Below are positions 9,004 through 18,150 of a stretch of 64,000 bases of DNA, piece after piece. The stretch comes from Burkholderiales bacterium. Lineage in GTDB: Bacteria > Pseudomonadota > Gammaproteobacteria > Burkholderiales > Ga0077523. Below the pieces are notes generated by a model. That model had not been told where the DNA came from and made no database searches. It saw only the letters and a list, made by a program, of their open reading frames with translations. Within the stretch, counting starts at the first letter, position 1. Each line of letters begins with the position of its first letter. The stretch is from assembly GCA_022843925.1 (NCBI GenBank), contig JALHMS010000002.1, forward strand, positions 290,152 through 354,151, read 5' to 3'. The translations under genes and the position numbers were made by a program.

Positions 9004-10988
9004 GCACGCCGATCCTGAGCCTCTCCGGTGTGCGTACGACCGTCCGGGGCGCGGACGGTGACCTCCATCCGGTCGACGGCGTGTCCTTCGACATCGCGGC
9101 AGGCGAGACCTTCGCGCTGCTCGGCGAATCCGGCAGCGGCAAGTCGCTCACTGCACTATCGATCCTGCGACTGCTTCCCGATGGGGTCGACGTCACCGCG
9201 GGCAGCATCCACCTCGACGGCACCGATCTGCTGGCCCTCCCGGAGCAGGCCATGCGCGATGTCCGCGGTCGGCGCATCGCGATGATCTTCCAGGAGCCCG
9301 GGACCAGTCTCGATCCGGTGATGACCGTCGGCGACCAGATCCGCGAGGTGCTGGACCGCCATCTGGGACTGCGCGGCGCAGCGGCGGACGGCAGGGCGCT
9401 GGAGTTGCTGGACGCCGTCGGCATTCCCGATCCGCGCCGACGGCTCGACGAGTTCCCTTTCCAGCTTTCCGGGGGCATGAAGCAGCGGGTCATGATCGCC
9501 GGTGCCCTCGCCGGTGAACCGGCGCTGCTGGTCGCCGACGAGCCGACGACGGCGCTCGACGTGACCATCCAGGCGCAGGTGCTCGAGCTGCTGCGCGATC
9601 TGCAGAAGCGGTTGGGCATGGCGATGCTGCTCATCACCCACGATCTCGGCATCGTCGCCGGCATGGCGCACCGTGTGGGTGTGATGTACGCCGGTCAGCT
9701 CGTGGAGCTTGCACCGGCGGAGCGCTTCTTCGCCGCGCCCGACCATCCGTACTCCCGGAAGCTCTTCGAGTCGCTGCCTACCCGACCAACCGCGGCGGGG
9801 CGCCTGTCGGTCATCCGGGGCAGCGTGCCGCCCCTCGGTCAGGTGGGGAAGGGATGCCGGTTCGCCGATCGCTGCGACGACGTGCTGCCCGGCTGCCGCG
9901 ATGCCGACGTTCCCATGAAGGCGCTGGAACCCGGTCATGCGATCCGCTGCATTCTGGATTCCCGGGCCCTGGCGCCGGCGGTCGTATCGGCACCGGCGGA
10001 TGCCGCCGTGAAGGTCGCATCGCCGCTCCTCGACATCCAGGATCTCCGGATCCACTTCCCCATTCGAAAGGGGCTCTTCCGCCGCACCGTCGGACACGTC
10101 CGGGCCGTCGATGGCGTCAGCTTGGCGATTCCTGCGGGTCGCACGCTCGCGCTCGTGGGCGAGTCCGGTTGCGGCAAGACGACGGTGGGCAAGGGCATCG
10201 TCCGACTGCTCCCGCTCGCGACGGGGCGGATCATGATGGATGGCGTCGATCTGGCGAAGCTCGATGGGCGGGCGCTTCGCGATCGCCGGCGCGATTTCCA
10301 GATCATCTTCCAGGACCCGTTCGCGTCGCTCGATCCGCGGATGCGCGTGAGCGAGATTCTCGAGGAGGGCATGACGGCACTGCGGCCAGACCTCGATGCC
10401 GTGCAGCGCATGGAGGCTGTCGATGCGCTGCTGACTTCGGTGGGTCTGGCGACGGAGTCGAAGGGACGCTATCCGCACGAGTTCTCGGGTGGCCAGCGGC
10501 AGCGCTTGGCGATCGCCAGGGCACTGGCGGTGGAACCGAAGCTGATCGTCTGCGACGAGCCCACGTCGGCGCTCGACGTCTCGGTGCAGGCGCAGATCCT
10601 CAACCTGCTCCGCGATCTGCAGGAGCGTCTCGGCTTGGCGTACCTGTTCATCTCGCACAACATCTCGGTGGTGCGGTACCTGGCCCACGAAGTCGCCGTG
10701 ATGTACCTCGGGCGCATCGTCGAACGCGGGCCGACGGAGTTGGTGCTGCGCCATCCCGCCCATCCCTACACCGAGGCACTGCTGTCGGCAGTCCCCGCGT
10801 TGCATGGTATCGATGCCCGGGACCCGATCCGGCTGGAAGGCGATCTTCCTTCACCGGCGGCCCCTCCTGCGGGCTGCCATTTTCACCCTCGCTGCCCGCG
10901 TGCGACCGATGCGTGCAAGCGCGAGTATCCGGGGGCCACGACCGTGGGGCCGTCGCACCTGGTGCACTGCCTGCATCCGGCGCATTGA
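9000..10988 (+). CDS. yejF: Peptide ABC importer ATPase with two fused nucleotide-binding domains (YejF-like)
   Basis: A 662-residue protein holding both ATPase domains of the importer in one chain. Domain 1 has Walker A GESGSGKS (42-49), signature LSGGMKQRV and Walker B LLVADEPTTALD. Domain 2 has Walker A GESGCGKTT (about 387-395), signature FSGGQRQRL and LIVCDEPTSALD. Each domain ends with the Cys-containing oligopeptide-ATPase tail (GCRFADRCDDVLPGC and GCHFHPRCPRATDAC). Both domains look catalytically intact. It overlaps yejE by 4 bp and ends the operon. Confidence 0.95.
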   Translation: MSTPILSLSGVRTTVRGADGDLHPVDGVSFDIAAGETFALLGESGSGKSLTALSILRLLPDGVDVTAGSIHLDGTDLLALPEQAMRDVRGRRIAMIFQEPGTSLDPVMTVGDQIREVLDRHLGLRGAAADGRALELLDAVGIPDPRRRLDEFPFQLSGGMKQRVMIAGALAGEPALLVADEPTTALDVTIQAQVLELLRDLQKRLGMAMLLITHDLGIVAGMAHRVGVMYAGQLVELAPAERFFAAPDHPYSRKLFESLPTRPTAAGRLSVIRGSVPPLGQVGKGCRFADRCDDVLPGCRDADVPMKALEPGHAIRCILDSRALAPAVVSAPADAAVKVASPLLDIQDLRIHFPIRKGLFRRTVGHVRAVDGVSLAIPAGRTLALVGESGCGKTTVGKGIVRLLPLATGRIMMDGVDLAKLDGRALRDRRRDFQIIFQDPFASLDPRMRVSEILEEGMTALRPDLDAVQRMEAVDALLTSVGLATESKGRYPHEFSGGQRQRLAIARALAVEPKLIVCDEPTSALDVSVQAQILNLLRDLQERLGLAYLFISHNISVVRYLAHEVAVMYLGRIVERGPTELVLRHPAHPYTEALLSAVPALHGIDARDPIRLEGDLPSPAAPPAGCHFHPRCPRATDACKREYPGATTVGPSHLVHCLHPAH

Positions 10989-11090
10989 AAGGCGGGCTGC
11001 TTCCGGCTTCGCCGGAGGCGACCTCGTCATGACCGTCTCGGCGAAGGCGAGGTGGTGCCGGGCGTCGAGGATCGCGCGATCGGATGAAAA

Positions 11091-11109
11091 ACGGCGCCAT
11101 CGGCGCCGT
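11091..11109 (-). terminator. Rho-independent terminator after the lytic transglycosylase gene
   Basis: An 8-bp GC-rich stem (11091-11098 with 11102-11109) is followed on the minus strand by TTTT. It lies 28 bp past the stop of the minus-strand gene. Confidence 0.75.
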
Positions 11110-11137
11110 CGTCGTTCGTCGAAACGTGGGTGGCGTC

Positions 11138-13219
11138 TCACCGCTCCGCGATCTGTTCCTTCCGTGCGGGGGTCGAAGGTTTCGCGCGCCGCAGCGTCAC
11201 CTTGGTGTGGGACTCCTTTTCAGGCGTCTTGGCGCGAGCGGCCTTCGGCGCACCAGGGGTCTTCCCCACGCCGCGCGTGTCATTCGTGAGGCTGCGGCCC
11301 GGCCTCTCGTGCGCGAGCCTCGTCGCGCTGGTTTCGTTGCGGGTCCTCGCAACCGGCTTGCCGCGCGTCTTCGCCTCCACGTGGGCGATGGCCGATCTCT
11401 CGTGCCTTGCTTCCGCACGCCGGGGCGCAGCCGGTGCATCCCCCGTGACGCGCAACACCTGACCCGATCGTACGCTCGCGGTACGCATGCGGTTCCAGGT
11501 CATCAGTTGCTGGATCGTCACGCCGTATCGAACGGCGATGCCCCGGAGCGTCTCGCCCTTGTGGGCGCGATGGGTCCGGGGTTCCACCACCACCTCGGGC
11601 GGATGGAATTCGGTCGAGTCCAGCTTGGCAGGTGTCGAAGGGATGCTGCGCGCGCCCGGTATCGGCACGAGCAACGAGGACCCTGCCTTCAGTTTGTGCC
11701 CGGTTGTCACGCCGTTGACGATCTTCAACTGTGCGGCCGTCGTGCCGAAACGTGCCGCGATCGACTCGATGCGCTCGTTGCGTTCGAGGCGGTAGAGCTG
11801 CCAGCTGACGAGCGGGGACTCGAGCGCATTCAGATTGGCGTTGAACACATCGGCCTTGTCCGCAGGGATCAGGAAGCTGCCGCTGTCCGCCGTGATGACC
11901 GGCCGGTTGTGGGCCGGATTCAGCGACCGGAACTCTTCCAGTGGAACCTCCGCCAGCTGCGCCGCACGCTTGAAGTCGATCTGCCCGGGAGCGGCGACGC
12001 GGATGAAATAGGGCTCGTTCGGGACGTCATCCAGCGCGAGCCCGTAGCGCTCCGGTTCGGAGATGATGTTCTTCACTGCCTGCAGCTTGGGGATGTAGTT
12101 GCGCGTCTCCTCCGGCATGCGGAGGCTTTCGTAGTCGGTGGGCAGCCCCTGCCGCTGGTTGCGATCGATGGCTCGGCTGACTGCGCCTTCCCCCCAGTTG
12201 TAGGCCGCCAGGGCGAGGCGCCAGTCCCCGAACATCCCGTGAAGTTTCTCGAGGTAGTCGAGGGCCGCGCGGGTGGCGGCGGTGACATCCCGTCGGCCGT
12301 CGTACCACCAGTTCTGCTTGAGACCGTAGTTCCTGCCGGTGGCGGGGATGAACTGCCACATGCCGGATGCGTGCGCCTTCGAATAGGCAGCGGGATTGTA
12401 GGCACTCTCGATCATCGGGAGCAGGGCGATCTCGAGGGGCATGCCGCGCTTCTCGAGTTCCTCGACGACGAAATGCATGTAGCGGCGCGCGCGTTCGACG
12501 ACGCGCTGGACGTAATCGGGGCGGTTCGCATACCAGTCGGTGTGCCGATCCACGAGCGGCGATTCGAGATTCGGGATCGCGAAGCCGGCACGCATGCGGG
12601 CCCAGAGGGTGTCGTAGACCACCTTCTTGTCCGGGTCGGCGTCGGACAGTGCTCCCGGCGATTCGAGGAGCTCGCCGTCCGCGTGGTCCGATGGTGGCTC
12701 GGTCAACGAGGTCCGGACGGTCGGCCCCGGCTTCGCCGCCACCGGCCCTCGGGCAGACGGCGCGGCCGTGACCGCGGATGCCGGTGCGTACGAAACGTCG
12801 GGCGCGCCGGACTGAGCGGTGGATGAGGCCTGGGTCTTCGTGCTTCCTGCGGGCGCGATGATCGTCGAGATGCGCGCAGCAGTACGGGATTCCGTGCCGG
12901 GGCCCTGAGCCATCGGGGCGGCATCGGTGCCCGCGCCGCGTGGCGTGGGCGGCATGCGGGTAGCGGGGTCGGCAAGCGGCGACACCGTCACGGGTTCGAT
13001 CGGATCGCCCGGAAGCTGGGGCGGGGTACGTATCGCGGATCGCCCGGCTGGATCGTTCGCTGCAAGGGTGGGCGCACCCACCGCAGAGGGCGAGGATGAG
13101 GCGCCGGTGGGAAGAGGCCTGGATACGCCGTCGTAGGCTCCCCCGCCCACGGCACACGCCTGGTTCATGGCGCCGAGAACGGCCGCGGCGAGAAACACTC
13201 TTGTCTTTCTGCTTACCAT
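11138..13219 (-). CDS. mltD: Membrane-bound lytic murein transglycosylase D-like with LysM repeats
   Basis: A 693-residue exported protein that cleaves peptidoglycan with formation of anhydro-muropeptides. The start MVSRKTRVFLAAAVLGAMNQAC is chosen because a good promoter ends just upstream (13248-13276), which excludes the longer in-frame start at 13366. The leader ends near Cys21, but the lipobox is weak. A low-complexity Pro/Ala/Thr linker of ~180 residues precedes the SLT domain, which has catalytic Glu in LLPMIESAYNPAAYS, then SGMWQFIPATGRNYGL and LALAAYNWGEG. Two LysM domains follow (around RFGTTAAQLKIVNG and RYGVTIQQLMTWNR). The C-terminus is Lys/Arg-rich. The linker is longer than usual for MltD. 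Confidence 0.9.
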   Translation of the reverse strand: MVSRKTRVFLAAAVLGAMNQACAVGGGAYDGVSRPLPTGASSSPSAVGAPTLAANDPAGRSAIRTPPQLPGDPIEPVTVSPLADPATRMPPTPRGAGTDAAPMAQGPGTESRTAARISTIIAPAGSTKTQASSTAQSGAPDVSYAPASAVTAAPSARGPVAAKPGPTVRTSLTEPPSDHADGELLESPGALSDADPDKKVVYDTLWARMRAGFAIPNLESPLVDRHTDWYANRPDYVQRVVERARRYMHFVVEELEKRGMPLEIALLPMIESAYNPAAYSKAHASGMWQFIPATGRNYGLKQNWWYDGRRDVTAATRAALDYLEKLHGMFGDWRLALAAYNWGEGAVSRAIDRNQRQGLPTDYESLRMPEETRNYIPKLQAVKNIISEPERYGLALDDVPNEPYFIRVAAPGQIDFKRAAQLAEVPLEEFRSLNPAHNRPVITADSGSFLIPADKADVFNANLNALESPLVSWQLYRLERNERIESIAARFGTTAAQLKIVNGVTTGHKLKAGSSLLVPIPGARSIPSTPAKLDSTEFHPPEVVVEPRTHRAHKGETLRGIAVRYGVTIQQLMTWNRMRTASVRSGQVLRVTGDAPAAPRRAEARHERSAIAHVEAKTRGKPVARTRNETSATRLAHERPGRSLTNDTRGVGKTPGAPKAARAKTPEKESHTKVTLRRAKPSTPARKEQIAER

Positions 13220-13247
13220 CGGCCAGGATTTCCAAATAACTTCAATA

Positions 13248-13276
13248 ATCTTATTCAGATCATTGATTTCAGTCAA
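13248..13276 (-). promoter_or_regulatory. Sigma-70 promoter of the mltD-like gene
   Basis: On the minus strand TTGACT (13271-13276) is followed by a 17-bp spacer and TAAGAT (13248-13253). It lies in a noticeably AT-rich patch and places transcription start near 13241, about 22 nt before the chosen start codon. Confidence 0.75.
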
Positions 13277-13411
13277 CAATTTTATCTCCTGGGCTGGGTC
13301 GCGCGGGGGCGCGAGCCATGGCCGTCGTGTCATGCGGGAAACGCCGAGGCCGCGAGGGCACGACATCCGGACCCTGATTTCAGCAAGGGTCGATCCAGGA
13401 GACCGCTCGAA

Positions 13412-14179
13412 TCAGAAAACGTCTTTCCAGCTACGCAGTTCTGTGAAGACGGCGAGGCGATCGGGCGTGGGATGGCCAGCGTGGCGTGCCGCCATCGAAG
13501 CCACGACCGGGTCGCCTGCACGGAGGAATGGGTTGAAGGTCAACTCGGCGCCTATCGTGGAGGGCAGGGACGGGGCGCCGGCTTCGAGAGCCACGCGGGT
13601 CTGGTCCAGACGGGCATCGACCGCCGGATTCAGAGGGTCTGCCGCCTTGGCGAAGCGCAGGTTCGAAGTCGTGTACTCATGGGTGCAGTAGACGCGCGTT
13701 TCCGGTGGCAACGCGGCGAGCTTGTCGAGCGATGCCAGCATCTGCGCCGGCGTGCCTTCGAAGAGCCTGCCGCAACCTGCCGAGAAAAGCGTGTCGCCGC
13801 TGAACAGCATGCCGTGGCCATGGTAGGCGATGTGACCGGCAGTGTGGCCCGGGACATCGATCACCGCGAGCGTCAGACCGAGTGCGGGAAGCGGCACGAC
13901 GTCGCCCTCGCGAAGCGCGCGACCGAGCCCGGGTATGGCTTCGGTCGCGGGTCCGAAGACCGGTACGTTATACTCGGACGCAAGTTCCGCCACCCCTCCG
14001 GTGTGGTCCGCGTGGTGGTGAGTCACGAGGATTCCCGCGAGTCGGAGAGCGGTGCTCTCGAGATGCTTCCGCACCGGAGTTGCATCGCCAGGATCGACCA
14101 CGACCGCGTCGGCGTCGCTCTGCAGACACCAGATGTAGTTGTCGCGGAAAGCCCGTATCGGAATGACGTCGATCAACAT
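13412..14179 (-). CDS. gloB: Hydroxyacylglutathione hydrolase (glyoxalase II)
   Basis: A 255-residue metallo-beta-lactamase-fold enzyme that hydrolyses S-lactoylglutathione to lactate and glutathione, the second step of methylglyoxal detoxification. The start gives MLIDVIPIRAFRDNYIW, the canonical GloB N-terminus. The metal-binding motif THHHADHTGG, the ligand His in VPGHTAGHIAY, the Asp in FSGDTLFSAGCGR and YCTHEYT are all present. The C-terminus has FNPFLRAGDP and ends RSWKDVF, as in GloB. It is divergent from the methyltransferase gene, with only 52 bp between the starts, so the two must share a regulatory region. Confidence 0.96.
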   Translation of the reverse strand: MLIDVIPIRAFRDNYIWCLQSDADAVVVDPGDATPVRKHLESTALRLAGILVTHHHADHTGGVAELASEYNVPVFGPATEAIPGLGRALREGDVVPLPALGLTLAVIDVPGHTAGHIAYHGHGMLFSGDTLFSAGCGRLFEGTPAQMLASLDKLAALPPETRVYCTHEYTTSNLRFAKAADPLNPAVDARLDQTRVALEAGAPSLPSTIGAELTFNPFLRAGDPVVASMAARHAGHPTPDRLAVFTELRSWKDVF

Positions 14180-14231
14180 ATGAACCGAGTGTCGAGTGCC
14201 GACCCCCCCACTGTCAACCCGTAGCGCCGCC

Positions 14232-14987
14232 ATGATGCCGTCCGAGTGGTTCGAGACTCCTCTCGGGCAGAATCTTCTGGCGCGCGAGGTTGCGTTCTTC
14301 GATGCCGAGGTGGCAGACATCTTCGGGTTCCATGCTCTGCAGTTCGGCCTCGCCGAGCACGACTTCCTGCGTGCCAATCGCATGCCTTCGCGGTTGACCC
14401 TCGGCAGCGAGGGACCGGTGCGTCTTCGCGCCGACCTGTGCGAACTGCCGGTCGCCACGGGCAGTGTCGATCTCGTGGTCCTGCCGCACGCGCTCGAGTT
14501 CAGTCACAACCCCCATCAATTGTTGCGAGAGGTCCAGAGAATCCTCATGCCGGAAGGCCACATCGTCATTTCGGGTTTCAACCCGTGGAGCCTCTGGGGC
14601 GCGATGCGCACATTCTCGCGCCGCGACCCCGACTATCCATGGTGTGGCCAGTTCATCGGTTTGTCGCGGATCAAGGACTGGCTGTCGCTGCTCAACTTCG
14701 AACTGTCCGCCGGGACGACGGCGGTCTTCACGCCCCCCTGCCGTGGTGAGAAATGGCTGCACCGCTTCCGATTCATGGAGGCCGCCGGCGACCGATGGTG
14801 GCCGTTCGCCGGCGCCGTCTATTTCCTCCATGCCGTGAAGCGTGTCCATGGTGCGCGCCTCATCACGCCCAGATGGCGGCTGGCGGGTGCGCGGCGGAAG
14901 GTCTTCGCGCCGGTGCCTCAGAAGGTCGCCCAGGCTGCCCGGCTGCGTACGGACCCGGACGATGATCGCGGAGCCGACCCCTCGTGA
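14232..14987 (+). CDS. SAM-dependent methyltransferase, class I (type 11-like)
   Basis: A 251-residue protein commonly found between gloB and rnhA in betaproteobacteria. Start at the tandem ATG (14232/14235). The methyltransferase core is degenerate at the first glycine motif but keeps [19 protein letters not shown] and [18 protein letters not shown], as in the Methyltransf_11-like group. The C-terminal part with RPRW-like segments (here ITPRWRLAG) is basic. The substrate is unknown. The stop overlaps the GTG start of rnhA (GTGA), and the gene heads a run of four overlapping genes. Confidence 0.85.
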   Translation: MMPSEWFETPLGQNLLAREVAFFDAEVADIFGFHALQFGLAEHDFLRANRMPSRLTLGSEGPVRLRADLCELPVATGSVDLVVLPHALEFSHNPHQLLREVQRILMPEGHIVISGFNPWSLWGAMRTFSRRDPDYPWCGQFIGLSRIKDWLSLLNFELSAGTTAVFTPPCRGEKWLHRFRFMEAAGDRWWPFAGAVYFLHAVKRVHGARLITPRWRLAGARRKVFAPVPQKVAQAARLRTDPDDDRGADPS

Positions 14988-15451
14988 GCGACGCGATCGA
15001 TGAACCCATCGAGATCTACACCGATGGCGCCTGCAAGGGAAACCCCGGGATCGGCGGATGGGGCGCGCTACTGCGGTCCGGCGAGCTCCGGAAGGAGCTC
15101 TTCGGCGGCGAGGCGCTGACCACGAACAATCGCATGGAGCTTCGCGCCGTGATCGAGGCGCTCGGCTCGCTCGAGCGTCCGAGTGTCGTGCGGGTCCACA
15201 CCGACTCCCAGTACGTGCAGAAGGGCATCTCGGAGTGGATCACCGGCTGGAAGCGTCAAGGCTGGAGGACGGCCGACAACAAGCCCGTGAAGAACGTCGA
15301 TCTCTGGCAGCAGCTGGAGATCCAGGCCGCGCGCCACAAGGTGCAGTGGGTCTGGGTGAAGGGACACGCGGGTCACGAGGGCAACGAGCGCGCCGACCAG
15401 CTCGCGAACGACGGAGTGAAGTCCGTCGGCCGGCCTGGAGCGGCACCATGA
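14984..15451 (+). CDS. rnhA: Ribonuclease HI
   Basis: A 155-residue enzyme that cuts the RNA strand of RNA-DNA hybrids and removes primers and R-loops. The GTG start at 14984 overlaps the upstream stop; an in-frame ATG at 15000 is less likely. All catalytic positions are visible: Asp in [11 protein letters not shown], Glu in NNRMELRAV, Asp in VHTDSQYV, and His and Asp in [17 protein letters not shown]. Length is normal. The next gene, dnaQ, overlaps it by 4 bp; rnhA-dnaQ adjacency is common in proteobacteria, though often divergent in enterics, while here both are co-directional. Confidence 0.97.
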   Translation: MSDAIDEPIEIYTDGACKGNPGIGGWGALLRSGELRKELFGGEALTTNNRMELRAVIEALGSLERPSVVRVHTDSQYVQKGISEWITGWKRQGWRTADNKPVKNVDLWQQLEIQAARHKVQWVWVKGHAGHEGNERADQLANDGVKSVGRPGAAP

Positions 15452-16152
15452 GCCTGCGGCAGGTCGTCCTCGATACCGAGACGACCGGTCTCGATCCCGC
15501 CCTCGGGCATCGGGTCATCGAGATCGCGTGCGTCGAGGTGATGAATCGCCGCGTCACCGACCGCGACTTCCACCTGTATCTGAACCCCGATCGTGACAGC
15601 GATCCGGGTGCGCTCCAGGTTCACGGCCTGACCACGGATTTTCTTCGCGACAAGCCGCGTTTCAAGGAAGTGGCGCACGAGTTCCTCGAGTTCGTGGCCG
15701 GCAGCGAGTTGATCATCCATAACGCGCCGTTCGATATCGGATTCCTCGATGCGGAGCTTGCGCGCATCGATCTGCCCCCGATCGCCCACGGGATTGCCGG
15801 CGTCGTCGATTCCCTTCGCATCGCGAAGTCGTTGCACCCGGGCCGCCGCAACAGTCTGGATGCGTTGTGCGAGCGCTATGGCATCGACAATTCCTCCCGG
15901 ACCCTGCACGGGGCGCTCATCGACGCCCGCCTGCTGGCGGAGGTCTACCTCGCGATGACCCGGGGGCAGGAGAGCCTCGCCATGGAATCGGCCGAAAGCG
16001 CGGAGGCCTTCGGCGCGATCCGCATCGATACCGAGGCGTTGGACCTCGTCGTGCTGCACGCGGACGAATCCGAGCTGGCGGCGCATGCAGCCGCGCTCGA
16101 GGACCTCCAGAAGGCGTCGCGCGGTCGCTGCGTCTGGATGGCGGCGGATTGA
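15448..16152 (+). CDS. dnaQ: DNA polymerase III epsilon subunit (proofreading 3'-5' exonuclease)
   Basis: A 234-residue DEDDh exonuclease that proofreads for the replicative polymerase. Exo I is [11 protein letters not shown], Exo II is [12 protein letters not shown], and Exo III is [18 protein letters not shown] with the catalytic His and Asp. The C-terminal tail after residue ~175 is the segment that usually binds the alpha subunit. It starts inside the rnhA stop region (ATGA), and its own stop overlaps the TTG start of the next gene. Confidence 0.96.
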   Translation: MSLRQVVLDTETTGLDPALGHRVIEIACVEVMNRRVTDRDFHLYLNPDRDSDPGALQVHGLTTDFLRDKPRFKEVAHEFLEFVAGSELIIHNAPFDIGFLDAELARIDLPPIAHGIAGVVDSLRIAKSLHPGRRNSLDALCERYGIDNSSRTLHGALIDARLLAEVYLAMTRGQESLAMESAESAEAFGAIRIDTEALDLVVLHADESELAAHAAALEDLQKASRGRCVWMAAD

Positions 16153-16892
16153 CGTCGCCCACGCGTCGGGGGGCTGCCCGGACGGGCTGGCGTTCCGCTG
16201 CCGTCATCGTCGCGGTTGTGGTGCTCGCCGGGTGCGCAGCCACCCCGCGTCCTGGATCCGACGTCGGCGAAGCCTGCGAAAAGCGGGTTCCCCCGGGGCG
16301 GGTCGAGGTGACCACGGTGCCCGTGAAGCCTACGATCGACACCTCGCTCTCCTATCGTGAGCTCACATCCCTCGCCCGTCGGGAGGACGGTGCCTGGGTG
16401 CTGGGACTGACCCGGCCCGCCCTCCGCGTCGAGGCTCGCTGGAGCTATGCGGGGCTGTCCGACGCCGGGGGGCGCCGCGCATGCATCCGGCCGTCGGTCT
16501 ACATGCGGTTGCGCTACGAACCGGTGAAGGTGTTCGTGGGGCGCGAGTTCGTCGACGACGACTGCGCCTACCGGTTCATCCTGGACCACGAGCAGCGCCA
16601 CGTCGGTGTCCACGTCAGACGGCTCGGCGAGGTGGCCGCCGACCTGCAGCGTGAGCTCGAGAAACATCTCTCCGGCATCGTGCACGTGGGCCCACGCGAT
16701 GAACTTGATCGGCGGTTGAAGGCCGAGGTCGCGGAACGCTGGATGCCGCTTGCCGAGCGCGAGTTGAAGGACGTCGCCCGCGAGCACGCCGCCATCGACT
16801 CGCCGCAGGAATACGCCCGTGCCACCAGCGCGTGTCAGGGACGCATCGCCAGCGTCATCGCAGCGCATCGGGATGCCGCCCCCGATCGGTGA
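16149..16892 (+). CDS. Putative metallopeptidase-like lipoprotein with HExxH motif
   Basis: A 247-residue protein of unknown function. No ATG or GTG precedes the signal peptide in frame, so TTG at 16149 is taken; it overlaps the dnaQ stop (TTGA). The signal AVIVAVVVLAGC has a perfect lipobox with Cys29. Residues 145-155 read LDHEQRHVGVH, so His147-Glu148-x-x-His151 could bind zinc, followed by a further His155. The arrangement recalls DUF922-type proteins, but I am not certain of the family. Cys43, Cys112 and Cys139 could form disulfides. It closes the methyltransferase-rnhA-dnaQ run. Confidence 0.75.
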   Translation: MTSPTRRGAARTGWRSAAVIVAVVVLAGCAATPRPGSDVGEACEKRVPPGRVEVTTVPVKPTIDTSLSYRELTSLARREDGAWVLGLTRPALRVEARWSYAGLSDAGGRRACIRPSVYMRLRYEPVKVFVGREFVDDDCAYRFILDHEQRHVGVHVRRLGEVAADLQRELEKHLSGIVHVGPRDELDRRLKAEVAERWMPLAERELKDVAREHAAIDSPQEYARATSACQGRIASVIAAHRDAAPDR

Positions 16893-16910
16893 TGCCGCCT
16901 CCCCGGGCGC

Positions 16911-17906
16911 TCAGGGCAGGACGCGGATGTCCTGCATCGGCGCCAGCGTATAGGCCTTGCGATAGTCGGTGTCCGCCTGCGCGAGCCCGGCGCCGACCAT
17001 GAAATCGAAGGTCTGTTTCCATCGGGCATCCGTCATCGACAGAATGCCCTGACGGACGGCATCGCCGCCGGTCACCAGCGAAAGCTGACGGATGCGGGCG
17101 TGACCGAAGTCGAGAAGACTCGACTCCATCTCGGGGTTCGCCTTGCGGATGAGCGCATTGCCCGGCGCCGGGTTCGCGAGGTAGCTCTTCCAACCCTCGG
17201 CGGTGGCCGCCAGAAACTTCTGCAGGGCGGCCTTGCGTTTCTCCAGGATGCCGCGGGTCGTCACGATCGTCTGCGCGTAGGGCGGATAGCCGTGGTCAGC
17301 CAGCAGGAACACCACGGGTTTGACGCCGGCTTTCTCGATGGAGTAGGGCTCCGATGTCGCATAGCCCTGCTGGGCGACCCGCCGATCGGCCAGGAACTGC
17401 TGGACGCTGAACGCGTAGGGGCGCTTCTGGGCGTCGGTGAACCCGTAACGACCCTTGAGCCACGGCCAGAAAGTCGTCTCGCTCGCCTGGCCGATCAGCA
17501 GCGTGCGCGACTTCAGGTCTTCGAGGGTCTTCACGTCCGGGTGCGCGATGAGCGCGGCAGGATCCTTCTGGAACGTGGCGCCGACCGTGACGAGCGGAAG
17601 CCCCTGTTCGATGCCGGCGATCGTCTGCAGGTCATAGCCCATCACGGCATCCGCCTTTCCCGCCAGCAGCAGTTGCATCACGTTCACCTGCGGCCCGCCC
17701 ATGCGGATATCCGCATCGAGACCGTACTTGCGGTAGGTACCTTCCGCGACGGCCTGGTAGAAACCCCCGTGCTCGGCCTGGGCATACCAGTTGGTCAGAA
17801 AGACGAAGCGTTCCGGGGTGTCGGCATGGGCCGCGATCGGGACGAGAAGCGCGGCTCCCAGCAGCACAGCGAGGCGCCTGACCGCCCTGAAGAGTGTGGA
17901 ACCCAT
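16911..17906 (-). CDS. ABC importer substrate-binding protein, NMT1/THI5-like (NitT/TauT family)
   Basis: A 331-residue periplasmic binding protein with a Sec signal peptide ([17 protein letters not shown]). Segments [21 protein letters not shown] and [19 protein letters not shown] resemble NMT1/THI5-like proteins that bind pyrimidine (thiamine precursor) or related small molecules; substrate identity is inference only. The matching permease and ATPase genes lie on the same strand at 20080-21608, but a chemoreceptor gene on the opposite strand separates them. The gene is head-to-head with that chemoreceptor (244 bp between the starts). Confidence 0.85.
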   Translation of the reverse strand: MGSTLFRAVRRLAVLLGAALLVPIAAHADTPERFVFLTNWYAQAEHGGFYQAVAEGTYRKYGLDADIRMGGPQVNVMQLLLAGKADAVMGYDLQTIAGIEQGLPLVTVGATFQKDPAALIAHPDVKTLEDLKSRTLLIGQASETTFWPWLKGRYGFTDAQKRPYAFSVQQFLADRRVAQQGYATSEPYSIEKAGVKPVVFLLADHGYPPYAQTIVTTRGILEKRKAALQKFLAATAEGWKSYLANPAPGNALIRKANPEMESSLLDFGHARIRQLSLVTGGDAVRQGILSMTDARWKQTFDFMVGAGLAQADTDYRKAYTLAPMQDIRVLP

Positions 17907-18150
17907 GGTCGTCGTCTCCTACCGTTGTGATGTCCGGATTCTAGTGTGCCGGGGGCCGCATCGGGGAGCGACGGTGGGCGGACGAACGAGCATCCCGGGC
18001 ACGACGGTGACCGGTGACATGCGGACGACATCAAGTGCCCGCGCCGTCTGCCGATACCGCAGCCTGGGTGGGCCGTCCAGAACGCCCCCATCGAGAGGCC
18101 GGCATGGCCCGTTGAAGTATCCCGACCCGAACCCGCGAGGACTCCATCGC

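Noticed and set aside
13220..13366. Longer start (13366) for the MltD-like protein
   Set aside because: The promoter at 13248-13276 lies inside this extension, and the signal peptide begins at 13219.
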